Positions 45,272 to 53,642 of a stretch of DNA of 64,000 nt are shown in pieces (within the stretch, counting starts at the first letter, position 1; each line of letters opens with the position of its first letter). The stretch comes from an uncultured Bacteroides sp. (GTDB taxonomy: Bacteria > Bacteroidota > Bacteroidia > Bacteroidales > UBA932): the NCBI GenBank assembly GCA_945874355.1, contig CAMCGB010000009.1, positions 1 to 64,000 on the forward strand, written 5' to 3'. Made by a program: the position numbers and the translations under genes. Below the pieces are notes generated by a model, which worked only from the letters and a program-made list of their open reading frames with translations, ran no database searches and was not told the origin of the DNA.

Positions 45272-47153
45272 AAACTATCTTATTGATTCGCACCTGGGCT
45301 ACGCTTGCCTGGGCTACTATGGTCTTGGCGCTTCCGGTCCACTCGATGGTAAGATTGGCGGTATTGGCGGTGAAGCCATTGCCGTCTCCCTCGAGCACAG
45401 TCAGATTGGCACACTTATCAGAAGCGGTGCAGTAAAGGATCACTCTGGTGATAGTCTTATCTGACTCTATCTTCAGAGCTGAACTCTTGTAAACACGGAA
45501 ATGGTCGCTGGAAGGCGCTAATGCGTTGGAAGTACTCTTATATTTATAGTAGCCTACAGTAATTCCGTCTACGCTTCCCTTGAATCCCTCGCCATAAGTA
45601 GCGTCGCTTGCAGCTTCCCATCCCTGAGCCTCAGGAGTGATGGTCCAGGTGATGGCGTTGTCAGGTATGTCGGGGGTACCGGGGCCTTCGGGCTCCTTAT
45701 CGCTGATGGTGAGGTTCTTCACTTCCCATGTACCGGCTTTGGCTGATGTACTCTTGTAAACGAAAGCAATCTGAACCTTCTTGCCTGCGAAGCTGCAGAT
45801 GTCGGCAGCGCCGGAAGAGATGAAAGACCAGCTCAAAGTCTCGGGATACTTCAGTCCATCGACCTTAGTCCATTCTCCGCCTTCTGACTTGATCATCACA
45901 ACAGCCTGCTGTGCGGCAGTAGCGACGTCAGTAAAGAAATTTGTGCAGTGCTCGATAGTAAGGTAAGCCTTGGAGGCGTTGCTAAGATCAATGACGGGAG
46001 ATACAAGCCAAGCCTCGGTATCACAGTTAGCACCATTGATGTAACCACTGGCCTTCATTCCATACTTACTGTCATAGCTCCATACACTTGCTCCTTCAGG
46101 AACAGTCTTATTATCGATGGTAAAGTCTCCCTGACCTGCAAGGAAGTCAATTGAGTAAAGATTGTCAGAAGGGGTATCTCCGCCGCCGCCCTGGCCCTCT
46201 TCGTAGGACTCGATGGTGCAATCCACAACCTCGTGCTGGCTTTTGTCAGCAAAGTACTTGTAAGCGCCGCGAAGGGTCACCTTGTCACCAACCTTGAGCT
46301 TGGATGAGTACTCGGAAGCGTTGTTGACCGAGTAAACGTAAATCGAGCCGGTTTCGTCCTTAAGGTCAAATGAGCAGTAGGTAGCGTTGAATGTGCCGCT
46401 TACCTCTCCCACCATACGGTACACGCTGAACGGATCGGCTTTCTCGATTAACTGGGCAACAGTCACGGTCTGGATGTTCTCGATGCTTGCGGGAGTATGG
46501 CTCTGGATGAGGCCGTTTGCGCACTGGTCCTGCTGCTTTGACTCGTAATAGCTGTACTTACCCTTGATGCTGACCTGGTCTCCGGTGTGCAGGGATGCAG
46601 AATACTCTGTGAAGTTCTCGGGGAAGGGGCAGCTGACAACTCCAGTCTCGTCCTTGAGGGAGAATCCCCAATATTTTTCCCCTTTGGAGATATCACCGAT
46701 AACTCCGGTGAGGATATACTCCTTCTCGGTGTCCTTTCTTGTCAGGAACTCGGCAATGCTGATGTTGCTGCCATCGCCCTTTGCACCCTTCTGGGTGATG
46801 GTAAGGGGAGCCTTGCAGAGAACGTTGCCGTAGAAGACGAGGTCGGCGCTGCGGTCGATGTCGTCATTGGCAAGAACCTTGACGGTGATGACCTGCTCTT
46901 CGGCTGCGGCCTTTCCGCTCTCGGGGGTAACCAGAATCCAGCTTGAAACTTCGGTATCATAACCCTGAAGGGCCCAATCGATGGTGGCTTTGAGAGTTAC
47001 GGTGAACTCCTTACCTTCCATAGGGACTTCGATGCTGCTCTCTTCGGGAGAGAGGATGGAGACCTCTGCGGGGCCGAGGTCAACCGGCTTGGTGCAGCCT
47101 GCAATCAAAAGAGCCGATGCAAGCGCTGCTGAGAATAAGTGTCTTATTTTCAT
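45258..47153 (-). CDS. Multidomain lipoprotein with BACON, two OB-fold-like repeats and anchor-J-type domain
   Basis: The ATG at 47153 begins a lipoprotein signal peptide (LASALLIAGCTKPVD). The 631 residues can be divided as follows: a BACON domain (about 25-125, ending PLTITQKG), two tandem OB-fold-like repeats (about 130-225 and 235-330), a choice-of-anchor-J-like beta-sandwich (about 340-500, with WLVSPVIDLSNASKAYLTI), and a C-terminal beta domain. Each OB repeat carries a KDETG motif (FSLKDETGVVSC, FDLKDETGSIYV). OB folds commonly bind nucleic acid or oligosaccharide. As first gene of the run before two nucleases and a TonB receptor, it could capture substrate. This is inference; I know of no characterised homologue. 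Confidence 0.8.
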   Translation of the reverse strand: MKIRHLFSAALASALLIAGCTKPVDLGPAEVSILSPEESSIEVPMEGKEFTVTLKATIDWALQGYDTEVSSWILVTPESGKAAAEEQVITVKVLANDDIDRSADLVFYGNVLCKAPLTITQKGAKGDGSNISIAEFLTRKDTEKEYILTGVIGDISKGEKYWGFSLKDETGVVSCPFPENFTEYSASLHTGDQVSIKGKYSYYESKQQDQCANGLIQSHTPASIENIQTVTVAQLIEKADPFSVYRMVGEVSGTFNATYCSFDLKDETGSIYVYSVNNASEYSSKLKVGDKVTLRGAYKYFADKSQHEVVDCTIESYEEGQGGGGDTPSDNLYSIDFLAGQGDFTIDNKTVPEGASVWSYDSKYGMKASGYINGANCDTEAWLVSPVIDLSNASKAYLTIEHCTNFFTDVATAAQQAVVMIKSEGGEWTKVDGLKYPETLSWSFISSGAADICSFAGKKVQIAFVYKSTSAKAGTWEVKNLTISDKEPEGPGTPDIPDNAITWTITPEAQGWEAASDATYGEGFKGSVDGITVGYYKYKSTSNALAPSSDHFRVYKSSALKIESDKTITRVILYCTASDKCANLTVLEGDGNGFTANTANLTIEWTGSAKTIVAQASVAQVRINKIVFVCE

Positions 47154-47182
47154 AAACAAATGTGATTTGACTAAAAGGACCG

Positions 47183-47190
47183 TAAAGATA
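47183..47190 (-). promoter_or_regulatory. Possible -7 box for the nuclease/TonB operon
   Basis: The minus strand reads TATCTTTA, one base from TAnnTTTG, 29 bp upstream of the ATG at 47153. A TTTG lies 14 nt further upstream, closer than the usual -33 spacing. It lies just after the preceding terminator. Confidence 0.35.
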
Positions 47191-47204
47191 ATGATTAATT
47201 GAGA

Positions 47205-47240
47205 CAAAAAAAAGAGAGCCCCCGTAAGGAGACTCCCTTT
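47205..47240 (-). terminator. Intrinsic terminator of the Oar-like TonB receptor gene
   Basis: Read on the minus strand, GAGTCTCC/GGGGGCTC forms an 8-bp stem with G-T wobbles and a TTAC loop, followed by TCTTTTTTTT. It lies about 25 bp after the receptor stop and separates that gene from the next operon. Confidence 0.75.
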
Positions 47241-47262
47241 TACAGTATTTTAACAAGTCAGA

Positions 47263-50200
47263 CTAGTTGAAGAAGTATCTGATGCCGACCTGAATCTTCC
47301 AGCACTGGCTGTATGAGTAGCTGTAGTCGTAAGACTTGGTCAGGTAGCCGTTGTCGTTCTTGTTCATTGAGAACATAGGTGTGTTGCTTCCTGCAACGGT
47401 TCCCTCATACTTCAGAGGAGCACTGTTGTTGCCTATGCTGTTGATCTGGTAAACACCCCACTTTGAGTTCAGCATATTGCCGATGTTCATGAAGTCGAAA
47501 ACGAGCTGGAAGCTCTGGGTGGTGCTGCCTACGCGGAAAGCGAAGTCCTCTGAGAGGTGCAGGTCGAAGCGGTGTACCCAAGGTGCGCGTGCGGCATAAG
47601 CCTCTGCGTACTGTCCCTTGTGGGAGCTCAGGTAAGAGTCCTGGGCTACGAAATCCCAGAATGCCTTGCGGTCGGTGTCGTCCTTGAATACAATCTCGTT
47701 GTCGTTGGCAGGGATGTACATAAGGTCGTTGCTGATACCGTCGCCGTTCATATCGTTGGAGTAAGTGTAGCTGTATCCGTTAGATGACATTCCGGTGTAG
47801 AACAGGCTGACATTCAGACCCTTGCCGTTGAAGACGCGGAAAGGCAGGAAGTAGCTTACGCTGGCGATAACCTTGTTGGGAACTACATACTGCGAGCGCT
47901 GAACGGTTGCGAAGTTAGGTCCGTCGATGGTGTAGTGACCCTGCCAGGTAGATGCAGGGTCAGAGCCGGGCATACCGGACTTCTCCTTCATCTCGGTCAG
48001 AGTGTAGGCAGCCATCAAGCGGAGGTTCCTTACAGGCTCCATGTTGACGGTCAGGTTGGCGGTGTAGCCGTAGCCCTCGTTGGTGTTCTCAAGAACGGTG
48101 GCAGTCTTGCCGGCTACATAGGTGAAGTTCTTGGGGTACATCAGACGGTTGTCAGCACCCTCGAAGCGCTTGGTGATGGCTGAAGCGTTGATGTTGTAGT
48201 TGTTCATGTAAACGGCGTTGATGTTCTTCATGAACATACCCTCGGCTGTAACGGTGAAGGGGAAGTTCACAGGAAGAGCATAGTCAACGGCGAGAGAGGT
48301 CTTCCAGATCTGAGGCATCTTGAAGTTGGGATCGACACCAGCAATCTTCTTTCCTGCAACGTGCTTGTCGTCAGAAATCTCCTTCTGGAGGCCGAGCTTG
48401 TCGATAGCCTCTGGAACAGAGGTAATCATACCGTTGTTGAACTGCTTAAGATCATCGTTGATAGCTGTAAGTTGACCTTTATCCCAACTGCTAGTGATGG
48501 TAACAGAGTTCTGGACCATACCTGCGTTGGTAGGCATATTGGTGAAGAATACCAGAGGAATGCGGCCTGCGAAGATACCGGTACCTCCGCGCACCTTAAG
48601 GCTCTTGTCGCCGAGAACGTCCCAGGAGAAACCTACACGGGGAAGAGGAACAATGCTGGGCTTGGGCCATACGCCGGTGTCAATGTGCTTTCCTCCGAAG
48701 TCGAGGGCGTAAATGGCCTTGTTGGTGGCGATGTCCTTGCTGTTGAAGAAGATGGTCTCGAAGCGGGCACCGTAGGTGAGCTTGAAGTTCTTGGTGATAT
48801 CCCACTCGTCCTGGGCGTAAAGACCTACCTGGTCGAAGGTTACACGTGCGGCAGGATTGAGCTCTCCGTTCCATCCGTAGGTTACTGCGAAGGACTCGGG
48901 GGTAGAGTTGAGGGCGTCGATTACTGACTGGCCTTCCTTCATTATATAACGATAGTAGAGAGTACCGTTACGCATGTAAGCGTTGTCAGCCATCTGGTGC
49001 TCGTAGTATGCACCTGCGGTAATCTTGTGGCTACCTGCGAGATAGGTCACGTCATCCTTAAGGGTGATGGTGTTGTTGTGCACACCGTTGTTCCAGGAGA
49101 AGAGCTCGTAACCCAGTGACATATAAGGCTTCCAGTTGCCGCTGGCATCCTGCTTGATGATGTCCACGTGAGGGAAGGGATCAGACTTTGAACCACGGAT
49201 GTCGTCAGCCTTGGTGAAGGTGAAGAGCAGCTGGTTGGATAGTCTGTCGGTGAAGCGGCTGTTGAGGTCTGCTGATACAGAGTGAACGAGGTTGTCCATT
49301 GAGTACATATTGTTGGCGAAAGCCATAGACTCGTTACCTACACGGTAGGTTTTGTTAAGACGGTATCCTGTATCGGAAGAGTTGCCGTTAGGAGCACTCC
49401 AAGAGGTGTTCTTGGTGTAGTTGTAGCGCAGGGCGAGGTGATGGTTGTCAGAGATGTTCCAGTCCAGACGGGCAAGGAGCTTGACGTTGCTCTCGTCGCC
49501 GGGGAAATCGGTGAACGAACCGGTATCATAGCCATACTTCTCAAGCATGTACTTCTGAACAGCCTCCATATCGGCTATAGTGGTGCGGGAAACATTGCCT
49601 TCAGCCTTCTCGTCACCTTTGTTGGCACGGTAGGTAATGACCTGTCCAGGGGTCTTCTCCATTTCAGCGTTGACGAAGAAGAAGAGCTTGTTCTTGATGA
49701 TAGGTCCGCCGAGGGTGAATCCGTAGGTCTGGTGAGACTCCGCTGCACGGTCTCCGAGGTCCTTTCCGTTGACTATGTTACCGCGCATATCCTGGTTGCG
49801 ATAGTATCCGTAAACGGTTCCCTTGAAGGTGTTGGTACCTGACTTGGTGATGGCGTTAACGCCGCCGCCGATGAAGTTGGTCTGACGTACATCATAGGGA
49901 GCAACTACAACCTGAATTTCATCGATGGCGTCGATAGAGATAGGGTTGCCGCCTCCGGGGAGCTTTTCTGAAAGGCCGAAGTTGTTGTTGAAGTTCGCAC
50001 CGTCAACAGTGAAGTTGGAAGAACGGCCGTCTCCACCTGCGAAGCTCATTCCGTTTGCATAAGGAGAGAGCTTGGCCATGTCTGAAATGCTACGGTTTAC
50101 GGTAGGCATAATTGACATCTGCCTTGAGTTGATGTTGGTGGCGGCACCTGTCTTCTCGGTGGTGAACTTAGTTGCAGCCGTGCTTACAACGATAGCCTCT

Positions 50201-50553
50201 TCAAGGGCCTGCGTGTCATCGGAAAGGCTGGCGTTCAGGGTGTAGGACTCACCCAAAGCGAGGGTGACTTCGGTGTAGGACACCGGCTGGTAACCGAGGC
50301 AGCTAACCTTAACGGTGTAAGGGCCACCGGAACGCATACCGTTGATGAAGAAGCGGCCGTCAAGATTGACAACGGCGTTGTACTGGGTACCTGAAGGAGT
50401 GTGGATAGCTACCACAACGGCTCCGGGAACAGCTTCGCCATTCTTGTCGTGGACGGTACCGTTCATGGAAGATGTTGTAACCTGCGCGAAGGCGTTTACA
50501 ACACAAAGCATTGCTGCAACAGACAGCAATAAACTTTTGATTGTTTGTTTCAT
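47263..50553 (-). CDS. Large TonB-dependent receptor, Oar-like
   Basis: A 1,096-residue outer-membrane receptor. The ATG at 50553 begins the signal peptide (SLLLSVAAMLCVVNAFAQ). Next come a CarboxypepD_reg domain (about 25-105, GAVVVAIHTPSGTQY), a plug domain with FTVDGANFNNNFG and AIDEIQVVVAPYDVRQTNF, and a barrel ending in CWKIQVGIRYFFN. The plug sequence GGGVNAITKSGTNTFKGTVYGYYR is typical of Oar-type receptors, some of which take up or export proteins and peptides. It has its own promoter and terminator, upstream of the nuclease run on the same strand. Confidence 0.93.
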   Translation of the reverse strand: MKQTIKSLLLSVAAMLCVVNAFAQVTTSSMNGTVHDKNGEAVPGAVVVAIHTPSGTQYNAVVNLDGRFFINGMRSGGPYTVKVSCLGYQPVSYTEVTLALGESYTLNASLSDDTQALEEAIVVSTAATKFTTEKTGAATNINSRQMSIMPTVNRSISDMAKLSPYANGMSFAGGDGRSSNFTVDGANFNNNFGLSEKLPGGGNPISIDAIDEIQVVVAPYDVRQTNFIGGGVNAITKSGTNTFKGTVYGYYRNQDMRGNIVNGKDLGDRAAESHQTYGFTLGGPIIKNKLFFFVNAEMEKTPGQVITYRANKGDEKAEGNVSRTTIADMEAVQKYMLEKYGYDTGSFTDFPGDESNVKLLARLDWNISDNHHLALRYNYTKNTSWSAPNGNSSDTGYRLNKTYRVGNESMAFANNMYSMDNLVHSVSADLNSRFTDRLSNQLLFTFTKADDIRGSKSDPFPHVDIIKQDASGNWKPYMSLGYELFSWNNGVHNNTITLKDDVTYLAGSHKITAGAYYEHQMADNAYMRNGTLYYRYIMKEGQSVIDALNSTPESFAVTYGWNGELNPAARVTFDQVGLYAQDEWDITKNFKLTYGARFETIFFNSKDIATNKAIYALDFGGKHIDTGVWPKPSIVPLPRVGFSWDVLGDKSLKVRGGTGIFAGRIPLVFFTNMPTNAGMVQNSVTITSSWDKGQLTAINDDLKQFNNGMITSVPEAIDKLGLQKEISDDKHVAGKKIAGVDPNFKMPQIWKTSLAVDYALPVNFPFTVTAEGMFMKNINAVYMNNYNINASAITKRFEGADNRLMYPKNFTYVAGKTATVLENTNEGYGYTANLTVNMEPVRNLRLMAAYTLTEMKEKSGMPGSDPASTWQGHYTIDGPNFATVQRSQYVVPNKVIASVSYFLPFRVFNGKGLNVSLFYTGMSSNGYSYTYSNDMNGDGISNDLMYIPANDNEIVFKDDTDRKAFWDFVAQDSYLSSHKGQYAEAYAARAPWVHRFDLHLSEDFAFRVGSTTQSFQLVFDFMNIGNMLNSKWGVYQINSIGNNSAPLKYEGTVAGSNTPMFSMNKNDNGYLTKSYDYSYSYSQCWKIQVGIRYFFN

Positions 50554-50626
50554 ACCGTTTTTAATATTAGGAATATAAAGTATTTCAAACTTTAGCAAAT
50601 ACACTTCCCTACTAACTTTTGCGCCG

Positions 50627-50658
50627 CAAAGTTAAGTTTTTCTATGATAATGAGCAAC
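50627..50658 (-). promoter_or_regulatory. Promoter of the Oar-like receptor gene
   Basis: The minus strand carries TAACTTTG (50634 to 50627), an exact TAnnTTTG match, with GTTG 20 nt upstream. The predicted leader is about 68 nt. Immediately beyond lies an inverted repeat, ACTTTTTC-GGTT-GAAAAAGT (50657-50676), a possible operator in the gap shared with metK. Confidence 0.55.
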
Positions 50659-50711
50659 TTTTTCGGTTGAAAAAGTGTTAAATCTTTATTTCACGGCACT
50701 ATATAAATAGG

Positions 50712-50742
50712 TATGCGATTAGTAAAAGAATTGCTATATTTG
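50712..50742 (+). promoter_or_regulatory. Promoter of metK
   Basis: TATATTTG at 50735-50742 is an exact -7 match, with TATG (near TTTG) 19 nt upstream. Transcription would start around 50748, only a few bases before the riboswitch stem. Confidence 0.65.
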
Positions 50743-50752
50743 CAGCCTTAAC

Positions 50753-50806
50753 CAGCGGGGAGAGATTTGAATGCTTGCAACCTCGCACAAAAAAATGCTA
50801 AAAAAT
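50753..50806 (+). promoter_or_regulatory. SAM-II-like riboswitch in the metK leader
   Basis: The leader matches the SAM-II pseudoknot layout. P1 is GCGGGG (50755-50760) with CCUCGC (50781-50786), a six-pair stem with one G-U. The loop carries the conserved GAUUU and, before the 3' strand, UUGCAA. An A-rich stretch and the conserved GCUAAAAA end-piece follow (50797 on). The metK ATG at 50807 abuts the end-piece, so SAM binding would be expected to block ribosome access. SAM-II is known mainly from alphaproteobacteria and Bacteroidota methionine genes, and metK, which makes SAM, is a natural target. Confidence 0.82.
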
Positions 50807-52021
50807 ATGAACTATCTCTTTACATCGGAGTCAGTCTCCGAAGGGCATCCCGACAAGGTTGCCGACCAGATTTCAGACGCTATTCTAGACGAATTCCTCC
50901 GTCAGGACAAGGAGGCCAAGGTGGCCTGCGAGACTTTCTGCACAGCCGGACTGGTGGTTGTGGGAGGAGAAGTGAGAAGTGAGGACGCCTATGTGGATGT
51001 GAGCGCCGTTGTGCGCAGGGTCATCTCCAAGATAGGCTACAACAAGGCCGAGTACGGATTTGACGCGTCTTCGTGCGGAGTCATCTCCACTATACACGAG
51101 CAGAGCGCGGACATCAACCGCGGAGTGGTAAGGGAGAAGCCCGAGGAGCAGGGCGCCGGCGACCAGGGTATGATGTTCGGCTACGCCAGCATCGACACCG
51201 ACGAGTATATGCCCCTGGCCCTGAGCCTTTCGCACAAGCTGCTGCAGACCCTTTCGGACATACGTCACAACGAGCTTGAACTTATGCCTTACCTCAGGCC
51301 CGACGCCAAGGCCCAGTTTACGGTCGAGTTCTCGGCCAAGCACAAACCCCTCAGGGTGCATACTATAGTGGTGAGCACCCAGCACGACGAGTTCGACAGC
51401 GACGAGAGGATGCACGCCAGAATCGAGGGCGATGTGCGCAATATAGTGATCCCGAGGCTCATAGCTTCGCTTCCCGAGAGGACTGCACGGCTGTTTGACT
51501 CTGATTTCATCCTGCACGTCAACCCTACAGGCAAGTTCGTCATCGGAGGTCCTGCGGGCGATACCGGACTCACCGGGCGCAAGATAATAGTGGATACCTA
51601 CGGCGGAAGAGGAGCCCACGGCGGCGGAGCTTTCTCCGGCAAGGACCCCTCGAAAGTGGACAGGAGCGCAGCTTATGCGGCCCGTTACATAGCCAAGAAT
51701 CTTGTGGCGGCGGGAGTTGCTAAGGAGTGCCTGGTGCAGCTGGCCTACGCGATAGGAGTGGCTGAGCCGGTGAGCGTATTTGTGGACACGTACGGCAGTT
51801 CGGACTTTGACGATGCGCTTATCGCGCAGAAAGTCAGGGAGATGTTCGACCTCAGGCCGGCCGCCATCATCGAGAAGTTCGCCCTCAAGAACCCTATCTA
51901 CGAGCCTTGCGCGGCTTACGGCCATATGGGACGTACGCCCTACGTGAAGGACGGGATGCAGTTCTTCGGCTGGGAGAAGCTTGACAGCGTGGAGCTGGTA
52001 CGCAGCACTTTTGCTCTGTAA
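50807..52021 (+). CDS. metK: S-adenosylmethionine synthetase
   Basis: MetK makes SAM from methionine and ATP. The ATG at 50807 (MNYLFTSESVSEGHPDKVADQ) is chosen because the family starts there; two upstream ATGs fall inside the riboswitch. The 404 residues contain the metal-binding and ATP motifs: GHPDKVADQISDAILD, GAGDQGMMFGYA, GGPAGDTGLTGRKIIVDTYGG and GGGAFSGKDPSKVDRSAAY. The central region is slightly longer than that of some family members. Feedback by SAM through the leader riboswitch is likely. Confidence 0.98.
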   Translation: MNYLFTSESVSEGHPDKVADQISDAILDEFLRQDKEAKVACETFCTAGLVVVGGEVRSEDAYVDVSAVVRRVISKIGYNKAEYGFDASSCGVISTIHEQSADINRGVVREKPEEQGAGDQGMMFGYASIDTDEYMPLALSLSHKLLQTLSDIRHNELELMPYLRPDAKAQFTVEFSAKHKPLRVHTIVVSTQHDEFDSDERMHARIEGDVRNIVIPRLIASLPERTARLFDSDFILHVNPTGKFVIGGPAGDTGLTGRKIIVDTYGGRGAHGGGAFSGKDPSKVDRSAAYAARYIAKNLVAAGVAKECLVQLAYAIGVAEPVSVFVDTYGSSDFDDALIAQKVREMFDLRPAAIIEKFALKNPIYEPCAAYGHMGRTPYVKDGMQFFGWEKLDSVELVRSTFAL

Positions 52022-52052
52022 AGCATCATAGAGTCTGAATGCAGTCAGCGGC

Positions 52053-52072
52053 GGGAGGAAGTGCTTTCTCCC
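52053..52072 (+). terminator. Possible weak terminator after metK
   Basis: GGGAGGAA/TTTCTCCC forms an 8-pair stem with a GTGC tetraloop 32 bp after the metK stop. Only TT follows, so termination would be inefficient. It could instead protect the metK mRNA 3' end. The remaining 75 bp to smpB show no other clear signal. Confidence 0.35.
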
Positions 52073-52147
52073 TTATCTGAGACTATAGGAGCTTTGTGAC
52101 TGCTCTGAGGGAGCGCCGACTCCGGCAGTTTATAATTGGGTATTATT

Positions 52148-52600
52148 ATGGCAAAGGCAAAAAGCAGGGTACAGATAAACAACAAAAGGGCCTCGTTCGA
52201 GTACGAGTTCCTCGAGCAGTATGACGCCGGCATTGTGCTGGTGGGGACCGAGATCAAGTCGCTCCGCGCCGGAAAAGCCTCCCTGCAGGATGCCTATTGC
52301 TACTTCAACGGCGGCGAGCTGTACCTGCGCGGGATGAACATCGCGACCTATTTCTGGGCTTCGGCCTGGAGCAGTCACGAACCCGCGCGGGACCGCAAGC
52401 TGCTTCTGACTTCAAGGGAGCTCAGGCACCTGGGCCAGGCCGTAAAGACCAAGGGCCTCACCATAGTTGCGACCAGGGTATATATAGCCGACAACGGATA
52501 CGCCAAGGTCCATATCGCGCTGGCAAAAGGCAAGAAGGAGTACGACAAGAGGGCCAGCATCAAGGAGAAGGACATCAGGCGCGAGATGGAGAGGGAGTAA
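52148..52600 (+). CDS. smpB: SsrA (tmRNA)-binding protein SmpB
   Basis: SmpB carries tmRNA to stalled ribosomes in trans-translation. The ATG at 52148 (MAKAKSRVQINNKRASFEYE) gives 150 residues of standard length. Motifs are YDAGIVLVGTEIKSLRAGKASLQDAY, SSHEPARDRKLLLTSREL and the basic C-terminal tail ASIKEKDIRREMERE, which is disordered until bound. Its stop overlaps the next start (TAATG). Confidence 0.97.
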   Translation: MAKAKSRVQINNKRASFEYEFLEQYDAGIVLVGTEIKSLRAGKASLQDAYCYFNGGELYLRGMNIATYFWASAWSSHEPARDRKLLLTSRELRHLGQAVKTKGLTIVATRVYIADNGYAKVHIALAKGKKEYDKRASIKEKDIRREMERE

Positions 52601-53460
52601 TGAAGAGCACGATGGCACAACTCCCTGAGGCCGAGAGGATTGACCTCGACGATCTGGCCGCCCGCTATCTGAAGGGCGAGTGGGACCTGCTGGTGGTTAT
52701 GGGGCCGACGGCGTCGGGCAAGACGCGATATGCAGTGTCGATAGCCGAAGAAGTGAATGCAGCCGTCGCGCTCGGTCTTTTCGAGAGCTGTCCTTTCAGG
52801 ATGACTGACGAGAGTGTGGTGAGCGGGGCGGAAATCATCTCGGCCGATTCGCGCCAGGTGTACCGCGGGATGGATATAGGTACGGGCAAGGACCTGAAGG
52901 AGTACGGAGACGTGAGGTACCATCTGATAGACATTCTTCCGGCCGGGGAGCAGTACAATGTGTTCCAGTATGTGAGTGATTTCAAGAAGGCCTATGCGGA
53001 CATCCGTTCGCGCAAGGCTATCCCTATCCTGTGCGGTGGCACCGGGATGTATATCAACGCTGTGACAAGGGGCTATGATTTTGATGGCGAGAAGATTCCT
53101 CTGAGCCAGAAGCGGGAGAACCGCGCTGTGGAGGGGCTTCCGCAGAAGCCATACTTCATAGGTACACTGGTGGACAGGGACGAGAGGAACCGCAAGATTG
53201 ACCGCAGGCTGGACGAGAGGCTGGAAGAGGGAATGGTGGAGGAGATCCGTTCGCTGCTCGAGAGCGGGGTGAAGGAAGAGGTGCTGATTTCGTACGGCCT
53301 TGAGTACAAGTATGTTACTCTGTATCTGACGGGGCAGTTGAGCTACGCCGAGATGCGCGAGAAGCTCGCCATAGCCATTCATCAGTTCGCCAAACGGCAG
53401 ATGACCTGGCTCCGCGGGATGGAGCGCAGCGGGGTTAAGATCCACTGGACCCGCGTTTAA
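52600..53460 (+). CDS. tRNA dimethylallyltransferase-like protein (MiaA), insertion domain missing
   Basis: MiaA prenylates A37 of tRNAs that read U-starting codons. The 286 residues have the P-loop VVMGPTASGKTRYAVSIAEE, SADSRQVYRGMDIGTG, ILCGGTGMYINAVTRGYDF, and the C-terminal FAKRQMTWLRGMERSGVKIHW. Two oddities stand out. About 25 extra residues (containing ALGLFESCPFRMTD) lie between the P-loop helix and the SADSRQ motif. The roughly 50-60 residue insertion domain that normally follows the YDF region and grips the anticodon stem is absent. Some Bacteroidota carry a second, divergent MiaA; this may be that paralogue. Translation is coupled to smpB through TAATG. Confidence 0.8.
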   Translation: MKSTMAQLPEAERIDLDDLAARYLKGEWDLLVVMGPTASGKTRYAVSIAEEVNAAVALGLFESCPFRMTDESVVSGAEIISADSRQVYRGMDIGTGKDLKEYGDVRYHLIDILPAGEQYNVFQYVSDFKKAYADIRSRKAIPILCGGTGMYINAVTRGYDFDGEKIPLSQKRENRAVEGLPQKPYFIGTLVDRDERNRKIDRRLDERLEEGMVEEIRSLLESGVKEEVLISYGLEYKYVTLYLTGQLSYAEMREKLAIAIHQFAKRQMTWLRGMERSGVKIHWTRV

Positions 53461-53623
53461 CGGTGCTTTTGGGCTTGCACTTGAGCTTGCTTCCAGTTTT
53501 GCGCTTGATTTGTTCTCAAGGTTTCCCGCTTGGTTTTTTCTGTCTGCCGAAGTCAAAAGGTATAAATTACCGATTAATTGAAGAAAAATTTATACAAAAG
53601 TATCCACTTTGAAAAAAAATTAC

Positions 53624-53631
53624 TATATTTG
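53624..53631 (+). promoter_or_regulatory. -7 box for tRNA-Pro
   Basis: TATATTTG, an exact TAnnTTTG match, lies 12 bp before the tRNA 5' end, followed by GCAG as in the metK promoter. Confidence 0.6.
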
Positions 53632-53642
53632 CAGTCCTGTTA

